A stretch of DNA of 64,000 bases from NCBI RefSeq assembly GCF_002263515.1, contig NZ_CP022752.1, positions 2,852,001 through 2,916,000 of the forward strand, read 5' to 3'. The notes under the pieces were generated by a model that saw only the letters and a program-made list of their open reading frames with translations, was not told where the DNA came from and did not search any database. Of the stretch, positions 25,016 through 33,877 are shown piece after piece (positions within the stretch are counted from its first letter, which is position 1; the number at the start of each line of letters is the position of its first letter). A program made the translations under genes and the position numbers. Source of the stretch: Actinopolyspora erythraea. GTDB lineage: Bacteria; Actinomycetota; Actinomycetes; Mycobacteriales; Pseudonocardiaceae.

Positions 25016-25630
25016 CCGGTGGCGCACCGGCGGCAGCCGGCCGGGCCGCGCGGTCCCGCACCGCGGCGACACCGCGGTTCGGCACCGGTGACGGGACCGG
25101 CTCCGCGCATGCCAACGTGGCGGGGCGGAGCCGCCGGTGGACCGGGGAACCTCGGGCTCCCGGTGGCGGGTTTCTCTGCCTTCTCGGCGTTGCCCCGTGG
25201 TTGGATGCCGTGAGAGTGACGCCCGGCTCGGCCACTGCGGAGTGGTGCCGGACTCCCGCGCGGCCCCGGTTCCGAGCGGGCCCCGCGCCGAGAGGTTCGG
25301 GGAGCACCGCGCGTTCCACTTCGACACGTTCGTCTGTCCCGGCGAAGGAATCGTGCGGTTGTCGAGAAGGGCTGCTCTCCGCGAGATCCCACGTTCGGAG
25401 CAAATCTCCCCACCTGGACTTCTTCCGCTCGAATCACATCTGGAATCGAATGAGTTCCACAACGAGGCCGAATTCCCGTTTTCCCTGGTCTTTTTGGGTG
25501 AAAGAATCCGTTTTCCCTTCCCCGAACAGGGTTCGGTGAGACCCTACGAGCGGAATTCCACTTCGCATAAAAGCTTTCCGAAGCGGACATTCCTGGCCCG
25601 TTGATCACCGTTATCGCGAGGAGAACGAGC
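25016..25630. other. Long leader or intergenic region, no gene seen
   Basis: About 600 bases. From about 25400 the DNA becomes clearly AT-richer (AATTCCCGTTTTCC, CATAAAAGCTTTCC), so it probably holds the promoter and a long untranslated leader for the secreted protein at 25631. No convincing reading frame is visible. Confidence 0.45.
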
Positions 25631-26116
25631 ATGGGGAAGAAGTTACGCACGGTACTTCCAGCGGTGCTGGGAATGGTGCTGGTCTGTGCCACTTTCACAT
25701 CGGCACGTCCTGCAGCGGCCGATACGGGTTTCCTGGACCGAGCGGAGGGGTTCACCAGGGTTCCCGTGCACGAGGTGGGGACCTCGAACTCACGAGCCGG
25801 GACGCTGTCCTACACCGAGTCGTGCTTCGGATACACCGGACGATTCCGGGACGGCACGGACGTCGTCTTCGTCGACTGGGTGACCGACGTGAACGAGTGC
25901 TTCGGGATCTCCCCCACCCGAAAGATCTGGCACACCTGGCCGAACGCGGGACGCTGGCACGAGATGCCCGGCAACGGCCGGGCCGACCGGATAACCGGGG
26001 TCGGTGAGAACACGAACACGGGCGTCCGGGTCGTGGAGGTGTACGTGAACAGCAGCGGTCGCTACTGGTGCAGCACCTACGACAACGGGTGGGGATCGTG
26101 GTGGAACTGCACCTGA
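25631..26116 (+). CDS. Small secreted protein, family not recognised
   Basis: A 161-residue Sec-exported protein. Residues 1-33 form a signal peptide (KK, hydrophobic core, ARPAAA before Asp), and the mature part has four Cys, likely two disulfides, and many aromatic residues (KIWHTWPNAGRWHEMPGNG, WCSTYDNGWGSWWNC). GAGGAGAACGAGC precedes ATG 25631. The Trp/Gly-rich tail suggests a small beta-sheet, perhaps carbohydrate- or protein-binding, domain. I cannot name a family. It is monocistronic, with an AT-rich leader. Confidence 0.8.
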   Translation: MGKKLRTVLPAVLGMVLVCATFTSARPAAADTGFLDRAEGFTRVPVHEVGTSNSRAGTLSYTESCFGYTGRFRDGTDVVFVDWVTDVNECFGISPTRKIWHTWPNAGRWHEMPGNGRADRITGVGENTNTGVRVVEVYVNSSGRYWCSTYDNGWGSWWNCT

Positions 26117-26597
26117 GCCCGTTGCCGCACTTCGCGGTGCGGGACCCGCGCCGTGGTTCCGGAGGAGTTCCGCCCCTGTTCACGAACCGTCCCGTCCCGG
26201 CACATCGTCACGGGGACGGTCAACGGTGACGTCCGAGTGATCGGAACCGGTCCGCTACGTCACGGAGCACGCACTCGTGATGTAGCGGACTCCGGATGTG
26301 GCCGGATACCCCATCCGCCTCGATGACCAGGCGGTGAGCTCTCGCGAAACGGACTCACATGTCCACTTCTCGAACCACCTGCCCACTGGGCCGGAACGCC
26401 TTGGTTCGGCGGAGGCCCCACGAGCTCGTAGTGCCTCCGACCTCCCCTCGGGAATGCCACGGTCGACTTCGCTGTTTTCCCGCCGGCCAAGTTGGAAACC
26501 CTGTTGGTCCGACCAACCCGCGATCGCCCTCCCCCTCAGCTGTCCCGCTGAGCGGGGCGACGACGCGAGAAGATCCCGAAACGAGGAGTGTTGCGGC
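26117..26597. other. Intergenic stretch, no gene seen
   Basis: About 480 bases. A minus-strand frame around 26260-26490 is open but has no ribosome site or recognised domain. Nothing else stands out. Confidence 0.4.
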
Positions 26598-27293
26598 ATG
26601 GCGAGGATCCTGTTCGTGATGACCGGCGCCGACCACTGGACGCTGGCAGACGGGACGCGGCATCCGACCGGATACTGGGCCGAGGAGTTCGCCGCTCCGT
26701 ACCGCGTGTTCACCGGGGCGGGGCACCAGGTGGTCGTGGCCACTCCCGGCGGGGTCGTCCCACCGGTCGACCGCTCCAGCCTGGCCCCGGAGGCCAACGG
26801 CGGGCAGGAGCGAGCCGACGAGGTCGCCGCGACCCTGGAGTCGGCCGAGGAGCTGCGCCAACCGGTGCGGCTGGAGGACGTGCGTTCGGACGACTACGCG
26901 GCGGTGTTCTACCCCGGTGGTCACGGCCCCATGGAGGACCTGGCCGGCGACGCGGAGTCCGCCCGGCTGCTGACCGAGGTCCTGAGCTCGGGTAAACCGC
27001 TGGGTGTGGTCTGCCACGCCCCGGCCGCCCTGCTGGCCACCGAAGATGAGAGCGGGACCAGCCCGTTCTCCGGATACCGGCTCACCGGGTTCACCAACGT
27101 GGAGGAGAAGCAGGCCGGTTTGGCCGACAAGGCGGCGTGGCTGCTGCAGGACAGGTTGGTGGCCCTCGGGGCCGAGTTCTCCGAGGGACAGCCGTGGGAG
27201 CCCAACGTGGTGGTCGACCGCAATCTGCACACCGGCCAGAACCCGGCCTCCTCGGAACCGCTGGCCGAGAGGATGCTTCCCTCGGTGAGCTGA
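26598..27293 (+). CDS. DJ-1/PfpI-family protein (Hsp31-like)
   Basis: A 231-residue class I glutamine-amidotransferase-like protein. The nucleophile Cys sits in GVVCHAPAALLA, and the acidic partner motif FYPGGHGPMEDL is typical of the Hsp31/YhbO subgroup. Relatives act as glyoxalase III, deglycase-like or chaperone proteins against carbonyl stress. GAGGAG precedes ATG 26598. The next gene, an NAD(P)-binding protein, starts 99 bases later in the same direction and may belong to the same transcript. Confidence 0.88.
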   Translation: MARILFVMTGADHWTLADGTRHPTGYWAEEFAAPYRVFTGAGHQVVVATPGGVVPPVDRSSLAPEANGGQERADEVAATLESAEELRQPVRLEDVRSDDYAAVFYPGGHGPMEDLAGDAESARLLTEVLSSGKPLGVVCHAPAALLATEDESGTSPFSGYRLTGFTNVEEKQAGLADKAAWLLQDRLVALGAEFSEGQPWEPNVVVDRNLHTGQNPASSEPLAERMLPSVS

Positions 27294-27392
27294 ACCGGTC
27301 CGGGGAGGCCGAGGTGAGCAGCTGCCCCTGGAAACGGCGTCGGCACGGAGCACGTGCGGCGGCGTCTGTCGTGCGGAAAGGAGCGGTACGAC

Positions 27393-28046
27393 GTGCGTGT
27401 CGTCATCGCGGGCGGACACGGGAAGATCGCGCTGCGGCTGGCCGGTCTGCTTCACGAGCGGGAAGCCGAGGTCCTCGGGCTGATCCGGAAGCCGGAGCAC
27501 TCCCCCGACCTGGAAGCCGCGGGCGCCCACCCGCTCGAGCTCGATCTGGAGCACAGTTCCCGTGCCGAGCTCACGCAGGCCCTGCGGGGCTCCGACGCGG
27601 TCGTGTTCGCCGCGGGCGCGGGCGGGGGCAGCGGAGCCGAACGAAAGTACACGGTGGACCGCGACGGTTCGGTGTCGCTGGCGGCGGCCGCCGAGGACGC
27701 CGGAGTGCCGCGTTTCCTGCAGATCTCGACGATGGGCGCCGGACGCTCGCCGGATCCGGACTCCGGAGAGGTCTGGAAGGCTTACATCGACGCCAAGACC
27801 AGCGCCGAACAAGACCTGCGCTCCAGAGATCTGGACTGGACCGTTCTCCGCCCCGGAGCGTTGACCGACGAGCCGGGAAGCGGGCTGGTCACCCTCGCCT
27901 CCCCGCCCGTCACCCCCGGCCGGGTGTCGCGTCAGGACGTGGCCGCCGTGCTGGCGGAGCTGCTCGCCAGCCACCGGGGAAGTGCTCGGACGCTCGAACT
28001 GACCGAGGGGAACACACCGGTTCCGGAGGCGGTCGCCGCCCTGTGA
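27393..28046 (+). CDS. NAD(P)-binding SDR-like protein (atypical SDR)
   Basis: A 217-residue atypical SDR of the NAD(P)H-binding group: VVIAGGHGKIALRLAGLL as dinucleotide motif, DAVVFAAGAGGGSG after strand 4, then FLQISTMGA and AYIDAKTSAEQDL, where the K is kept but the YxxxK motif is degenerate. GTG 27393 has AGGAG about 8 bases upstream and opens the Rossmann fold directly. Such proteins include quinone reductase or stress-linked flavin-reductase-like members; the function is not defined. Confidence 0.82.
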   Translation: MRVVIAGGHGKIALRLAGLLHEREAEVLGLIRKPEHSPDLEAAGAHPLELDLEHSSRAELTQALRGSDAVVFAAGAGGGSGAERKYTVDRDGSVSLAAAAEDAGVPRFLQISTMGAGRSPDPDSGEVWKAYIDAKTSAEQDLRSRDLDWTVLRPGALTDEPGSGLVTLASPPVTPGRVSRQDVAAVLAELLASHRGSARTLELTEGNTPVPEAVAAL

Positions 28047-28109
28047 ACTGCCGCGGTGGGTTGGCCGGTAGCGGGCAGCACGCTACCAAGCCGGCCGCGG
28101 GAGCGGACC

Positions 28110-28235
28110 GGTCCGTGGGGGTGCTGATGCCGGCGCCCGGCGTGGACGAGAAGCACCATCTCCACGGTGGGGGGCGGGCACCACCCGGTGGGAGGCGCCG
28201 CAGTGAGTGAACGTTTCCGCCACCGACGCATCCAC
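28110..28235 (-). pseudogene. Frameshifted 5' fragment of a TIGR02206 membrane protein gene
   Basis: From a GTG at 28235 the minus strand reads VDASVAETFTHCGASHRVV, close to the first residues of the intact gene at 22957 (VDPSWAQETFTPYGVSHWVL). After a frame change it continues VEMVLLVHAGRRHQ, matching VGAVLLVRAGRRQR there. Similarity then fades. The fragment has no ribosome site and the frame is broken, so it is a decayed paralogue. The rest of 28047-28424 shows no gene. Confidence 0.65.
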
Positions 28236-28424
28236 GAAGCGAGGGTGGCAGCGGATCGATCGACTCACCCGGGACGCTGACCGAGACACTCCACGCCGAA
28301 TCGTCACGCACTCGCCTTACCGCACCGGCTCCGGACAGGGGCACTGTGCGACAGGTCGTCCCGCGCGCTCCGGGAAACGTCACGTTCCGGAAGGAATGAA
28401 TCGTCACCAGTCGCGACCGGTCCT

Positions 28425-28808
28425 TCACTCGGTGAAACCATCGAGCGCATCCGCGATCTCACCGATACCGACCAGACCACGTACTTCCCGCACCATCAGA
28501 CCTTCGGCCCGGTCCTCGTCAAGGGCGATTCGCAACGGATGCCCGTTGATGTCGAGGAAGACCATTGCCGCTGCCCACGCTGTTCGCTTGTTGCCGTCCG
28601 CGAGAGCGTAGTTACCCGCCAACGAGTGCGGCAACGCGGCGGTTTTGGTGCAGACGTCGGTGTAGACGTCCTCACCGAACACGGAAGCCCGTGGACGATC
28701 CACCGCGCTTTCCAGCGGATCGTAGTCCCGCACGGTCGACACGGTTCCGAGAGTGATACGCGCTATCCCGAGAACGTCGGACACGTCGAGGTATTCGACG
28801 TCGCTCAC
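28425..28808 (-). CDS. doc: Doc-type Fic-fold toxin with altered active site
   Basis: A 127-residue Doc-like protein. The Fic loop normally reads HxFxDxNKR or, in actinobacterial Doc proteins, NHALVDGNKR. Here it is NYALADGNKR (66-75), so the catalytic His is Tyr67 (TAC, one base from CAC). Asp71, Gly72, Asn73, Lys74 and Arg75 are kept. Doc toxins phosphorylate EF-Tu using this His, so activity may be lost or altered, while binding to the antitoxin and autoregulation may persist. The start overlaps the antitoxin stop by four bases (ATGA). The following TAWAAAMVFLDINGHPL is typical of the family. Confidence 0.85.
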   Translation of the reverse strand: MSDVEYLDVSDVLGIARITLGTVSTVRDYDPLESAVDRPRASVFGEDVYTDVCTKTAALPHSLAGNYALADGNKRTAWAAAMVFLDINGHPLRIALDEDRAEGLMVREVRGLVGIGEIADALDGFTE

Positions 28809-28987
28809 TTTTCGGCCGGGCGCTTGTTAAGCCCTGCCGAGCTACCGGCCACCCGTGTAGCAGCGGCAGCGACCTTCCGGCGACGCAGCTCGGAGACGAT
28901 CGCGTCATGGGCCATCGAACGCAGGCTCTTGCCCTCACGTCCGGCGGCTTCGCGGAGCTGGTCCATCTCTTCCTCGGTGAATTCCAC
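28805..28987 (-). CDS. Antitoxin of the Doc-type module
   Basis: A 60-residue protein, FTEEEMDQLREAAGREGKSL then RSMAHDAIVSELRRR, that looks like a ribbon-helix-helix antitoxin with a Lys/Arg-rich C-terminal tail for toxin binding. The start is GTG 28987; the frame is closed by TAA shortly upstream and offers no ATG. A TATAAG -10-like element lies about 29 bases before the start, so the leader is very short. The palindrome at 29024-29043 just upstream is the likely autoregulatory operator. Confidence 0.78.
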   Translation of the reverse strand: MEFTEEEMDQLREAAGREGKSLRSMAHDAIVSELRRRKVAAAATRVAGSSAGLNKRPAEK

Positions 28988-29023
28988 GTTCAGGGCGGGG
29001 GCATACCACGAGGCTTATACTTC

Positions 29024-29043
29024 AGGTACCAAGAACGGTACCT
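29024..29043 (-). promoter_or_regulatory. Operator of the toxin-antitoxin operon
   Basis: AGGTACC (29024-29030), six bases, GGTACCT (29037-29043): a perfect 7-bp inverted repeat, upstream of and next to the TATAAG element (about 29013-29018) that precedes the antitoxin start. Position and symmetry fit binding by the ribbon-helix-helix antitoxin. Confidence 0.65.
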
Positions 29044-29382
29044 GCCTCGCGGTCGGTACACCCCTTGTCCTTGCCGGTCCGGCCCTTCGAACTCGGAACA
29101 GAACTCCGCCGCCGGTTCGCTTTCGTCAACAGGACAGCTGAAACGATGCGGCAGGATCACCGAACCAGCACGTTCGGCTACTCGTGGTCGCATCGAGGCT
29201 CCACTCGGTCCGTCTCGACGAATGGTCAGGTTCATTCACCTGGTGGGGCAATCTCTTCGAAACGCACTCGGGTGCACTTCAGGCTGGACGAGGGCGGAGC
29301 ACTGCGCGTCCCCTCGAACGGCTGGTCCAGCAGCCCACGGCGAGGGGTTCTGCCGAACCATCCGAGCTCCGGGCGACGAGGC
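29044..29382. other. Intergenic stretch, no gene seen
   Basis: About 340 bases between the toxin-antitoxin promoter and the 3' end of the MFS gene. I see no gene, RNA or convincing terminator. Confidence 0.45.
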
Positions 29383-30852
29383 TCAGCTCTTCCCCGGTTC
29401 GGCCGCCTCGTACGTGGCCTCGCGGGCGAACAGGAGACCCACGATCAGGCCCAACCCGAGCAGGACTGCTGCACAGACACCGAGAGCCCGGTGCAGACCG
29501 GTGAGCAGCAGCGCCGTCTGCTCCGGGCTGAGCTCCCGCCCGGTCCCGCTCGTGCCGGGTAGGCCCGCGTAGACGAGCGCGCCGAGCACCGCGACACCGA
29601 AGACCTGACCGATCTGTCTGGAGGCGTTGACCACGGCCGAAGCCTGACCTGCGCGGGCGGGACCGACCGCGGACATCGCCAGCGTCGTGATCGGTGTGCC
29701 GCACAGCCCGATACCGGCACCGAGCACAGCGAAGGTGATCAGGATCGTGGCCACTCCGGTCGCCGGGCCCAAGCCGAGCAGCACGAGCGTGGCCAGCCCG
29801 CTGAGCACCAGCCCGGCCACCAGTGGAAGGCGCTCTCCACTCCTTCCGACGAGCCGACCGGTCCAGGTGGCCGTCAGCGCGTAGGTCACGCCGATCACCG
29901 CGATGCACACCCCGGTTCCGAGCGCGGAGTACCCCCGAACCTGCTGGAAGTAGGTGCTGAAGTAGACCACGGCACCGACGAAGGCGAAGAACACCACGAA
30001 CGCGGCCGCGTTCGCGACGGCGAAGCCCCGGCGGGCGAACAGGGAGACGTCGATGAGCGGTTCGGCGCGGCGACGCGCGATCACCACGAACGCGACCAGC
30101 GAAACCGCTCCCAGAGCGAACGCACCGAGCGTCCGCGAGCTCCACCAACCGGTCGCCTGCCCTTCGATCACCGCGACGGCGGGGAAGGCGACCCCGGCCG
30201 CCGAGAGCACCACACCGGCCAGGTCCAGGCCCGCCTCGGCGCGCCCCGGCAGCGCGGGCAACAGCCGGAACCCGCCCAACAACAGCCCCAGGACCAGCGG
30301 CACGTTAACGGCGAACACCCAGCGCCACCCCAGGCCCGCCACCAGCAGCCCGCCCAGCGGCGGCCCGGTGGCCAGTGCCAGACCGGAGCTGGTCGACCAC
30401 CAGCCGATCGCGGTCGCCCGCTGCCTCGGGTGCTCGAACAGCGCCCGGATGATCGCCAACCCGCCGGGCACCATCAGCGCCGCGCCCAGACCCTGCACGA
30501 CCCGCCCGGCCAGCAGGGCCGGAAGCACCGGCGCCAGCGCCGCGCCCAGGGACCCCGCGCCGAACAGCGCGCACCCGAGCAGGAACAGCCGCTTGCGCCC
30601 GTAGCGGTCGCCGAGCGCACCACCGGCGACGAGCAGGCCCGCGTAAACGACCACGTAGGCATCGACGACCCACTGCAGTCCGGCTGCCGAAGCGTGCAGT
30701 TCGTACCCGATGGTGGGCAGGGCGACGCTGACCACCGTCGTCGAGACCACGGCCACGAACAGCCCTCCGGTCACGACGAACAGCGCGAACCACGCCGAGC
30801 GCGGCGCTCGTGGCGGATCGGCCGGGGCGGCTCCGGTTTCCAGGGTGCTCAT
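29383..30852 (-). CDS. DHA2-family MFS drug transporter
   Basis: A 489-residue exporter with about fourteen membrane helices (QacA/EmrB type). It has the motif A region GGALGDRYGRKRLFLLG after helix 2 and motif C GLALATGPPLGGLLV in helix 5. It starts at ATG 30852, ten bases after the stop of the PEP-mutase-family gene, so the two are co-transcribed. At the downstream end of the long naphthoquinone-type run it could export the product, but it may equally be a separate two-gene unit, because a 120-base gap with its own palindrome precedes its partner. Confidence 0.9.
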   Translation of the reverse strand: MSTLETGAAPADPPRAPRSAWFALFVVTGGLFVAVVSTTVVSVALPTIGYELHASAAGLQWVVDAYVVVYAGLLVAGGALGDRYGRKRLFLLGCALFGAGSLGAALAPVLPALLAGRVVQGLGAALMVPGGLAIIRALFEHPRQRATAIGWWSTSSGLALATGPPLGGLLVAGLGWRWVFAVNVPLVLGLLLGGFRLLPALPGRAEAGLDLAGVVLSAAGVAFPAVAVIEGQATGWWSSRTLGAFALGAVSLVAFVVIARRRAEPLIDVSLFARRGFAVANAAAFVVFFAFVGAVVYFSTYFQQVRGYSALGTGVCIAVIGVTYALTATWTGRLVGRSGERLPLVAGLVLSGLATLVLLGLGPATGVATILITFAVLGAGIGLCGTPITTLAMSAVGPARAGQASAVVNASRQIGQVFGVAVLGALVYAGLPGTSGTGRELSPEQTALLLTGLHRALGVCAAVLLGLGLIVGLLFAREATYEAAEPGKS

Positions 30853-30862
30853 TCGTCCGGCC

Positions 30863-31615
30863 TCACCGGTCGCGATCGGCGACGAGCTGCTGCTTGAACC
30901 ACTTCTCGAAGCTCCACCAGTGCCGTGGACCGAACGAGATTCGGGCGACACCGAGGTCGGTGAGCTCTCGGATCGTCGGGCTCCGCGGCAGGGCGGAGAC
31001 GTTGACGGGGCCGTCGATGCGTTCCACCAGTCTGCCGATGGTGGCCGTCTCGGTCGCGTGGATCGGGTAGACGCAGTCGGCACCCGCTGCCAGGTAGCGG
31101 TTGGCCCTGTCGACCACCTCGGGCAGCGGTTCCTTCTCGACACCGGTGCGCCCTGCCAGGAACGCGTGCAGGAAGCCGTCGACCCGGGCGTTGAGCACCG
31201 GTGGGTCCTCGTGGCGGTCCAGCTCGGAGCGGAGCGCGGCGAGGTAGCGTCCGTACTCCTCGGCGGGGACGAGTTCGCCGGTGCGGTGGTCTGTCTCCTC
31301 GACGTTGAACCCGGCCGCTCCCATCGCCACGAGCCGGCGCACCAGCTCCTCGGGGGCGAAGCCGTAGCCGGCTTCCGCGTCGACGGTGACCGGCGCGTCC
31401 ACCGCTGCCACGATCCGGGCGGCGACCGAGAGCATGAGCTCCGCGGGCGCACCCTCGTGGTCGTCGTGTCCGGCGGCTTCGGCGATCGCCCAGCTGGTGG
31501 TGCCGACGGTGGTGAAACCGGCCTCGTTCGCCCAGCGCGCGGTGGCCGCGTCCCAGACGTTGGCCACCACGACGGGAGCTCCCGGTTGGTGCAGCTTCAG
31601 GAATTCCCGGCTCAC
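30863..31615 (-). CDS. Isocitrate lyase/PEP mutase-family enzyme
   Basis: A 250-residue TIM-barrel protein. VVVANVWDAATARW opens the barrel, VDAEAGYG holds the metal-binding acidic residues and AAGFNVEETDH follows. The EDKxxxxx gating loop of true PEP mutase and the KKCGH motif of isocitrate lyase are both absent, so it is more like oxaloacetate decarboxylase or 2,3-dimethylmalate-lyase relatives of unknown substrate. I chose GTG 31615 on GGAAGGGAG; the frame extends upstream without support. It is coupled to the MFS gene that follows. Confidence 0.82.
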   Translation of the reverse strand: MSREFLKLHQPGAPVVVANVWDAATARWANEAGFTTVGTTSWAIAEAAGHDDHEGAPAELMLSVAARIVAAVDAPVTVDAEAGYGFAPEELVRRLVAMGAAGFNVEETDHRTGELVPAEEYGRYLAALRSELDRHEDPPVLNARVDGFLHAFLAGRTGVEKEPLPEVVDRANRYLAAGADCVYPIHATETATIGRLVERIDGPVNVSALPRSPTIRELTDLGVARISFGPRHWWSFEKWFKQQLVADRDR

Positions 31616-31642
31616 GATCCACTCCCTTCCTCCGCTAATCCT

Positions 31643-31657
31643 GGATGTTACATATCC
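31643..31657 (-). promoter_or_regulatory. AT-rich dyad before the PEP-mutase-family gene
   Basis: GGATGTTACATATCC is an inverted repeat with one mismatch, 28 bases upstream of the GTG at 31615 and in an AT-rich patch. It could be an operator or overlap the -10 region. A related half-site, CCTGGATGTATAAGG on the minus strand, lies upstream of the cupin gene at about 49321-49335. Confidence 0.4.
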
Positions 31658-31735
31658 AAGATCATCCGGACCAGGACTGTGATCGACCACTCAGCGCCAC
31701 CGCCGGAAGCCGTTTCGGCGCTCGCGGCGTCCCGC

Positions 31736-32701
31736 TCACCCCGACAGCCGGTGTTCGGCCACCTCGTTCATCCGGCCGAGCCAGCGGCTCCGCGTGGCCG
31801 CGTCGGCGGCGTGCCGCTCCAGCAGTGCGGGATCGGGCTCCGGGGGACGGCGCGGCACCGGGAGCTCACCGTCCACGGCCGTCAACGAGTCGGTGACGAC
31901 GTCTCCGGTGAGCAGCGCGGTCGTGCCGAGCCCGCAGGCGAAATCCAGCTCCGGCAGCGCCCCGGCCAGCGCCAGTCCCGCCGCGAGGCCGACGCTGGTC
32001 TCCACCGCCGAGGACACCACGCAGGGCAGTCCGCACGCCTCGGCCAGCCGCAGGGCACGTCGGACTCCGCCGAGCGGGGCGACCTTGAGCACCGCGACGT
32101 CGGCGGCACCGAGTTCCGCGATCCGCAGTGGATCCTCGGCACGACGGATGGACTCGTCGGCGGCGATGCGGACGTCCACCCCGCGCCGAACCGTGGCCAG
32201 CTCCTCGGCCGTCGGGCAAGGCTGCTCGACGTACTCCAGACCACCCGCCGCCCGGTCCAGCTCTCCGATCGCGACCACAGCCCGGTCGACGTCCCAGGCA
32301 CCGTTGGCATCGACTCGGATGGCCGCGGCGGGGCCGAGGGCGTCGCGCACCGCCGCCACCCGCTCGCGGTCCTCCGCCACCGAGGAGCCCACGTCGGCGA
32401 CCTTGACCTTCGCGGTGCGGCACCCCGATTCCGCCGCGATCGCGTGAGCACGCTCCGGAGACACGGCGGGGACGGTGCAGTTGACCGGTACGCGGTCACG
32501 CACCGGCTCCGGCCACCCCGCGGTCGCCGACTCGTGAGCGCAGGCCAGCCACGGGGCGCTCTCAGCGGCGTCGTAGCCCTCGAAGGGGCAGAACTCGCCC
32601 CAGCCGTCCGGTCCGCGCAGCAACACGCCCTCGCGGACCGTGATGCTGCGGAAGCGGGAGCGCATCCCGATCGCGTACACGTGCGTCTCGAACACATCCA
32701 C
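31736..32701 (-). CDS. menC: o-Succinylbenzoate synthase MenC
   Basis: A 321-residue enolase-superfamily enzyme that dehydrates SHCHC to o-succinylbenzoate. The catalytic KxK is in TAKVKVAD, the Mg ligands are in RVDANGAWD, EYVEQPC and AADESI, and the second lysine is in LKVAPLGG. The start is GTG 32701 with GGAG at 7 bases. It sits 12 bases after the NirB-like flavoprotein gene, so it belongs to the same transcript as the molybdoenzyme module. This is the only MenC seen here. Confidence 0.92.
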   Translation of the reverse strand: MDVFETHVYAIGMRSRFRSITVREGVLLRGPDGWGEFCPFEGYDAAESAPWLACAHESATAGWPEPVRDRVPVNCTVPAVSPERAHAIAAESGCRTAKVKVADVGSSVAEDRERVAAVRDALGPAAAIRVDANGAWDVDRAVVAIGELDRAAGGLEYVEQPCPTAEELATVRRGVDVRIAADESIRRAEDPLRIAELGAADVAVLKVAPLGGVRRALRLAEACGLPCVVSSAVETSVGLAAGLALAGALPELDFACGLGTTALLTGDVVTDSLTAVDGELPVPRRPPEPDPALLERHAADAATRSRWLGRMNEVAEHRLSG

Positions 32702-32713
32702 AGTGGTCTCCGA

Positions 32714-33877
32714 TCATCGGGGGACGAGCAGTTCGGCGGGGTCGGCGGGCGGTTCCCGGCCGACCAGGGCGCTCAGCGCGGGGTAACCGGTGGTGTCGCC
32801 GACGAGGATCCCGCCCCGCAGGCGGCGGTCCGCTCCGACGACGAGCTTCGCGTAGGTACCGGTGCGGCTGTCGGTGTACACGGCGGGCAGACCGTCGGCC
32901 TTCGTGTCGCCGAACACGCCGACCTCGACGTCGAGCAACTTGAGCCGGGTGGACGAATCCGCGTCCAGGAACTCCGCGTCCCCGCCGAGGAGTTGCTCGA
33001 CGACGGCCTCGGCCATCGCGTAGCCGGGGTTGACCAAGCCGTGGCAGACCCCTTCGACCGCGGCGCACTCCCCCACCGCCCAGATCCGCTCGTCCGCGCT
33101 GCGGCAGCGGGAGTCCACCAGGAAGCCCCCGTGCTCCCCCAGCGCCAGACCGGCGGACGCCGCCAGCTCGTCACGCGGACGGATCCCCGCGGAGAACACC
33201 ACGAGGTCGGTCTTGAGCACGGTGCCGTCGGCCAGGCGCACCGCCGAGGGCCGCCCACCGGAGCCCTCGATCACCTCCGTGGTGGTGCCGCAGTGCACCC
33301 GCACCCCGAGCTCGGCGACGAGCCGATTCAACATCCTCCCGCCGCCTTCGTCCAGCTGCGCGGGCATCAGCCAGGGAGCGGTTTCGACCACGTGCGTCTC
33401 GCTGCCGAGCAGCCGCAGCGCGTTCGCCGCCTCCAACCCCAGGAGTCCGCCGCCGACCACCACGCCGCTGGAGCCCGCCGCGAGCGCGTCGTGGATCGCG
33501 TCGAGATCGTCCAGCGTGCGGTAGACGTGCCCGAGCTCGCTGCCCTCGACCGGCGGCACGAACGGGCGCGAACCGGTGGCCAGCACGAGCGCGTCGTAGC
33601 GCGTGCGGTCCCCGGTCGAGGTGAGCACGGTCCGCCGGGCCCGGTCGACAGCGGTGACCGCGGTGGACACCCGAAGGTCCACCTCGGGCACCGCCGGTAG
33701 CAGGAACTCCTCGCGGCCGGCGAATCGCTCCGACAGTCCCATCCGGTCGTAGGCGGGCCAGGCCTCCTCACCGAACACGACGACGCGCCAGCGCCCCTCG
33801 GGGTCGCGCTCGCGCAGCCGACGTACCAAGCGGTGTCCGACCATGCCGTTGCCTACCACCACCAGCGTCCGGCTCAT
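32714..33877 (-). CDS. FAD/NAD(P)-dependent oxidoreductase (NirB N-terminal type)
   Basis: A 387-residue pyridine-nucleotide-disulfide oxidoreductase-fold protein. The FAD motif VVVGNGMVGHRLV is at the N-terminus, the NAD motif VVVGGGLLGLEAANAL is central, and a C-terminal DKLxG-like lobe ends in KLVVGADRRLRGGILVGDTTGYPAL as in the front half of NirB nitrite reductases. The sirohaem domains of NirB are absent, so it is an electron-transfer reductase. GAGGAGG precedes ATG 33877, which overlaps the previous stop (ATGA). It probably passes NAD(P)H electrons to the molybdoenzyme encoded two genes upstream. Confidence 0.85.
   Translation of the reverse strand: MSRTLVVVGNGMVGHRLVRRLRERDPEGRWRVVVFGEEAWPAYDRMGLSERFAGREEFLLPAVPEVDLRVSTAVTAVDRARRTVLTSTGDRTRYDALVLATGSRPFVPPVEGSELGHVYRTLDDLDAIHDALAAGSSGVVVGGGLLGLEAANALRLLGSETHVVETAPWLMPAQLDEGGGRMLNRLVAELGVRVHCGTTTEVIEGSGGRPSAVRLADGTVLKTDLVVFSAGIRPRDELAASAGLALGEHGGFLVDSRCRSADERIWAVGECAAVEGVCHGLVNPGYAMAEAVVEQLLGGDAEFLDADSSTRLKLLDVEVGVFGDTKADGLPAVYTDSRTGTYAKLVVGADRRLRGGILVGDTTGYPALSALVGREPPADPAELLVPR

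Noticed and set aside
30863..31615. Phosphonate biosynthesis, suggested by a PEP-mutase-family gene
   Set aside because: The EDKxxxxx motif of true PEP mutases is absent and no phosphonopyruvate decarboxylase or other phosphonate gene is nearby.
30710..33700. Nearly 1000-codon plus-strand frame opposite the MFS, PEP-mutase, MenC and flavoprotein genes
   Set aside because: Composition is that of antisense GC-rich DNA, and all four minus-strand genes have complete motifs.
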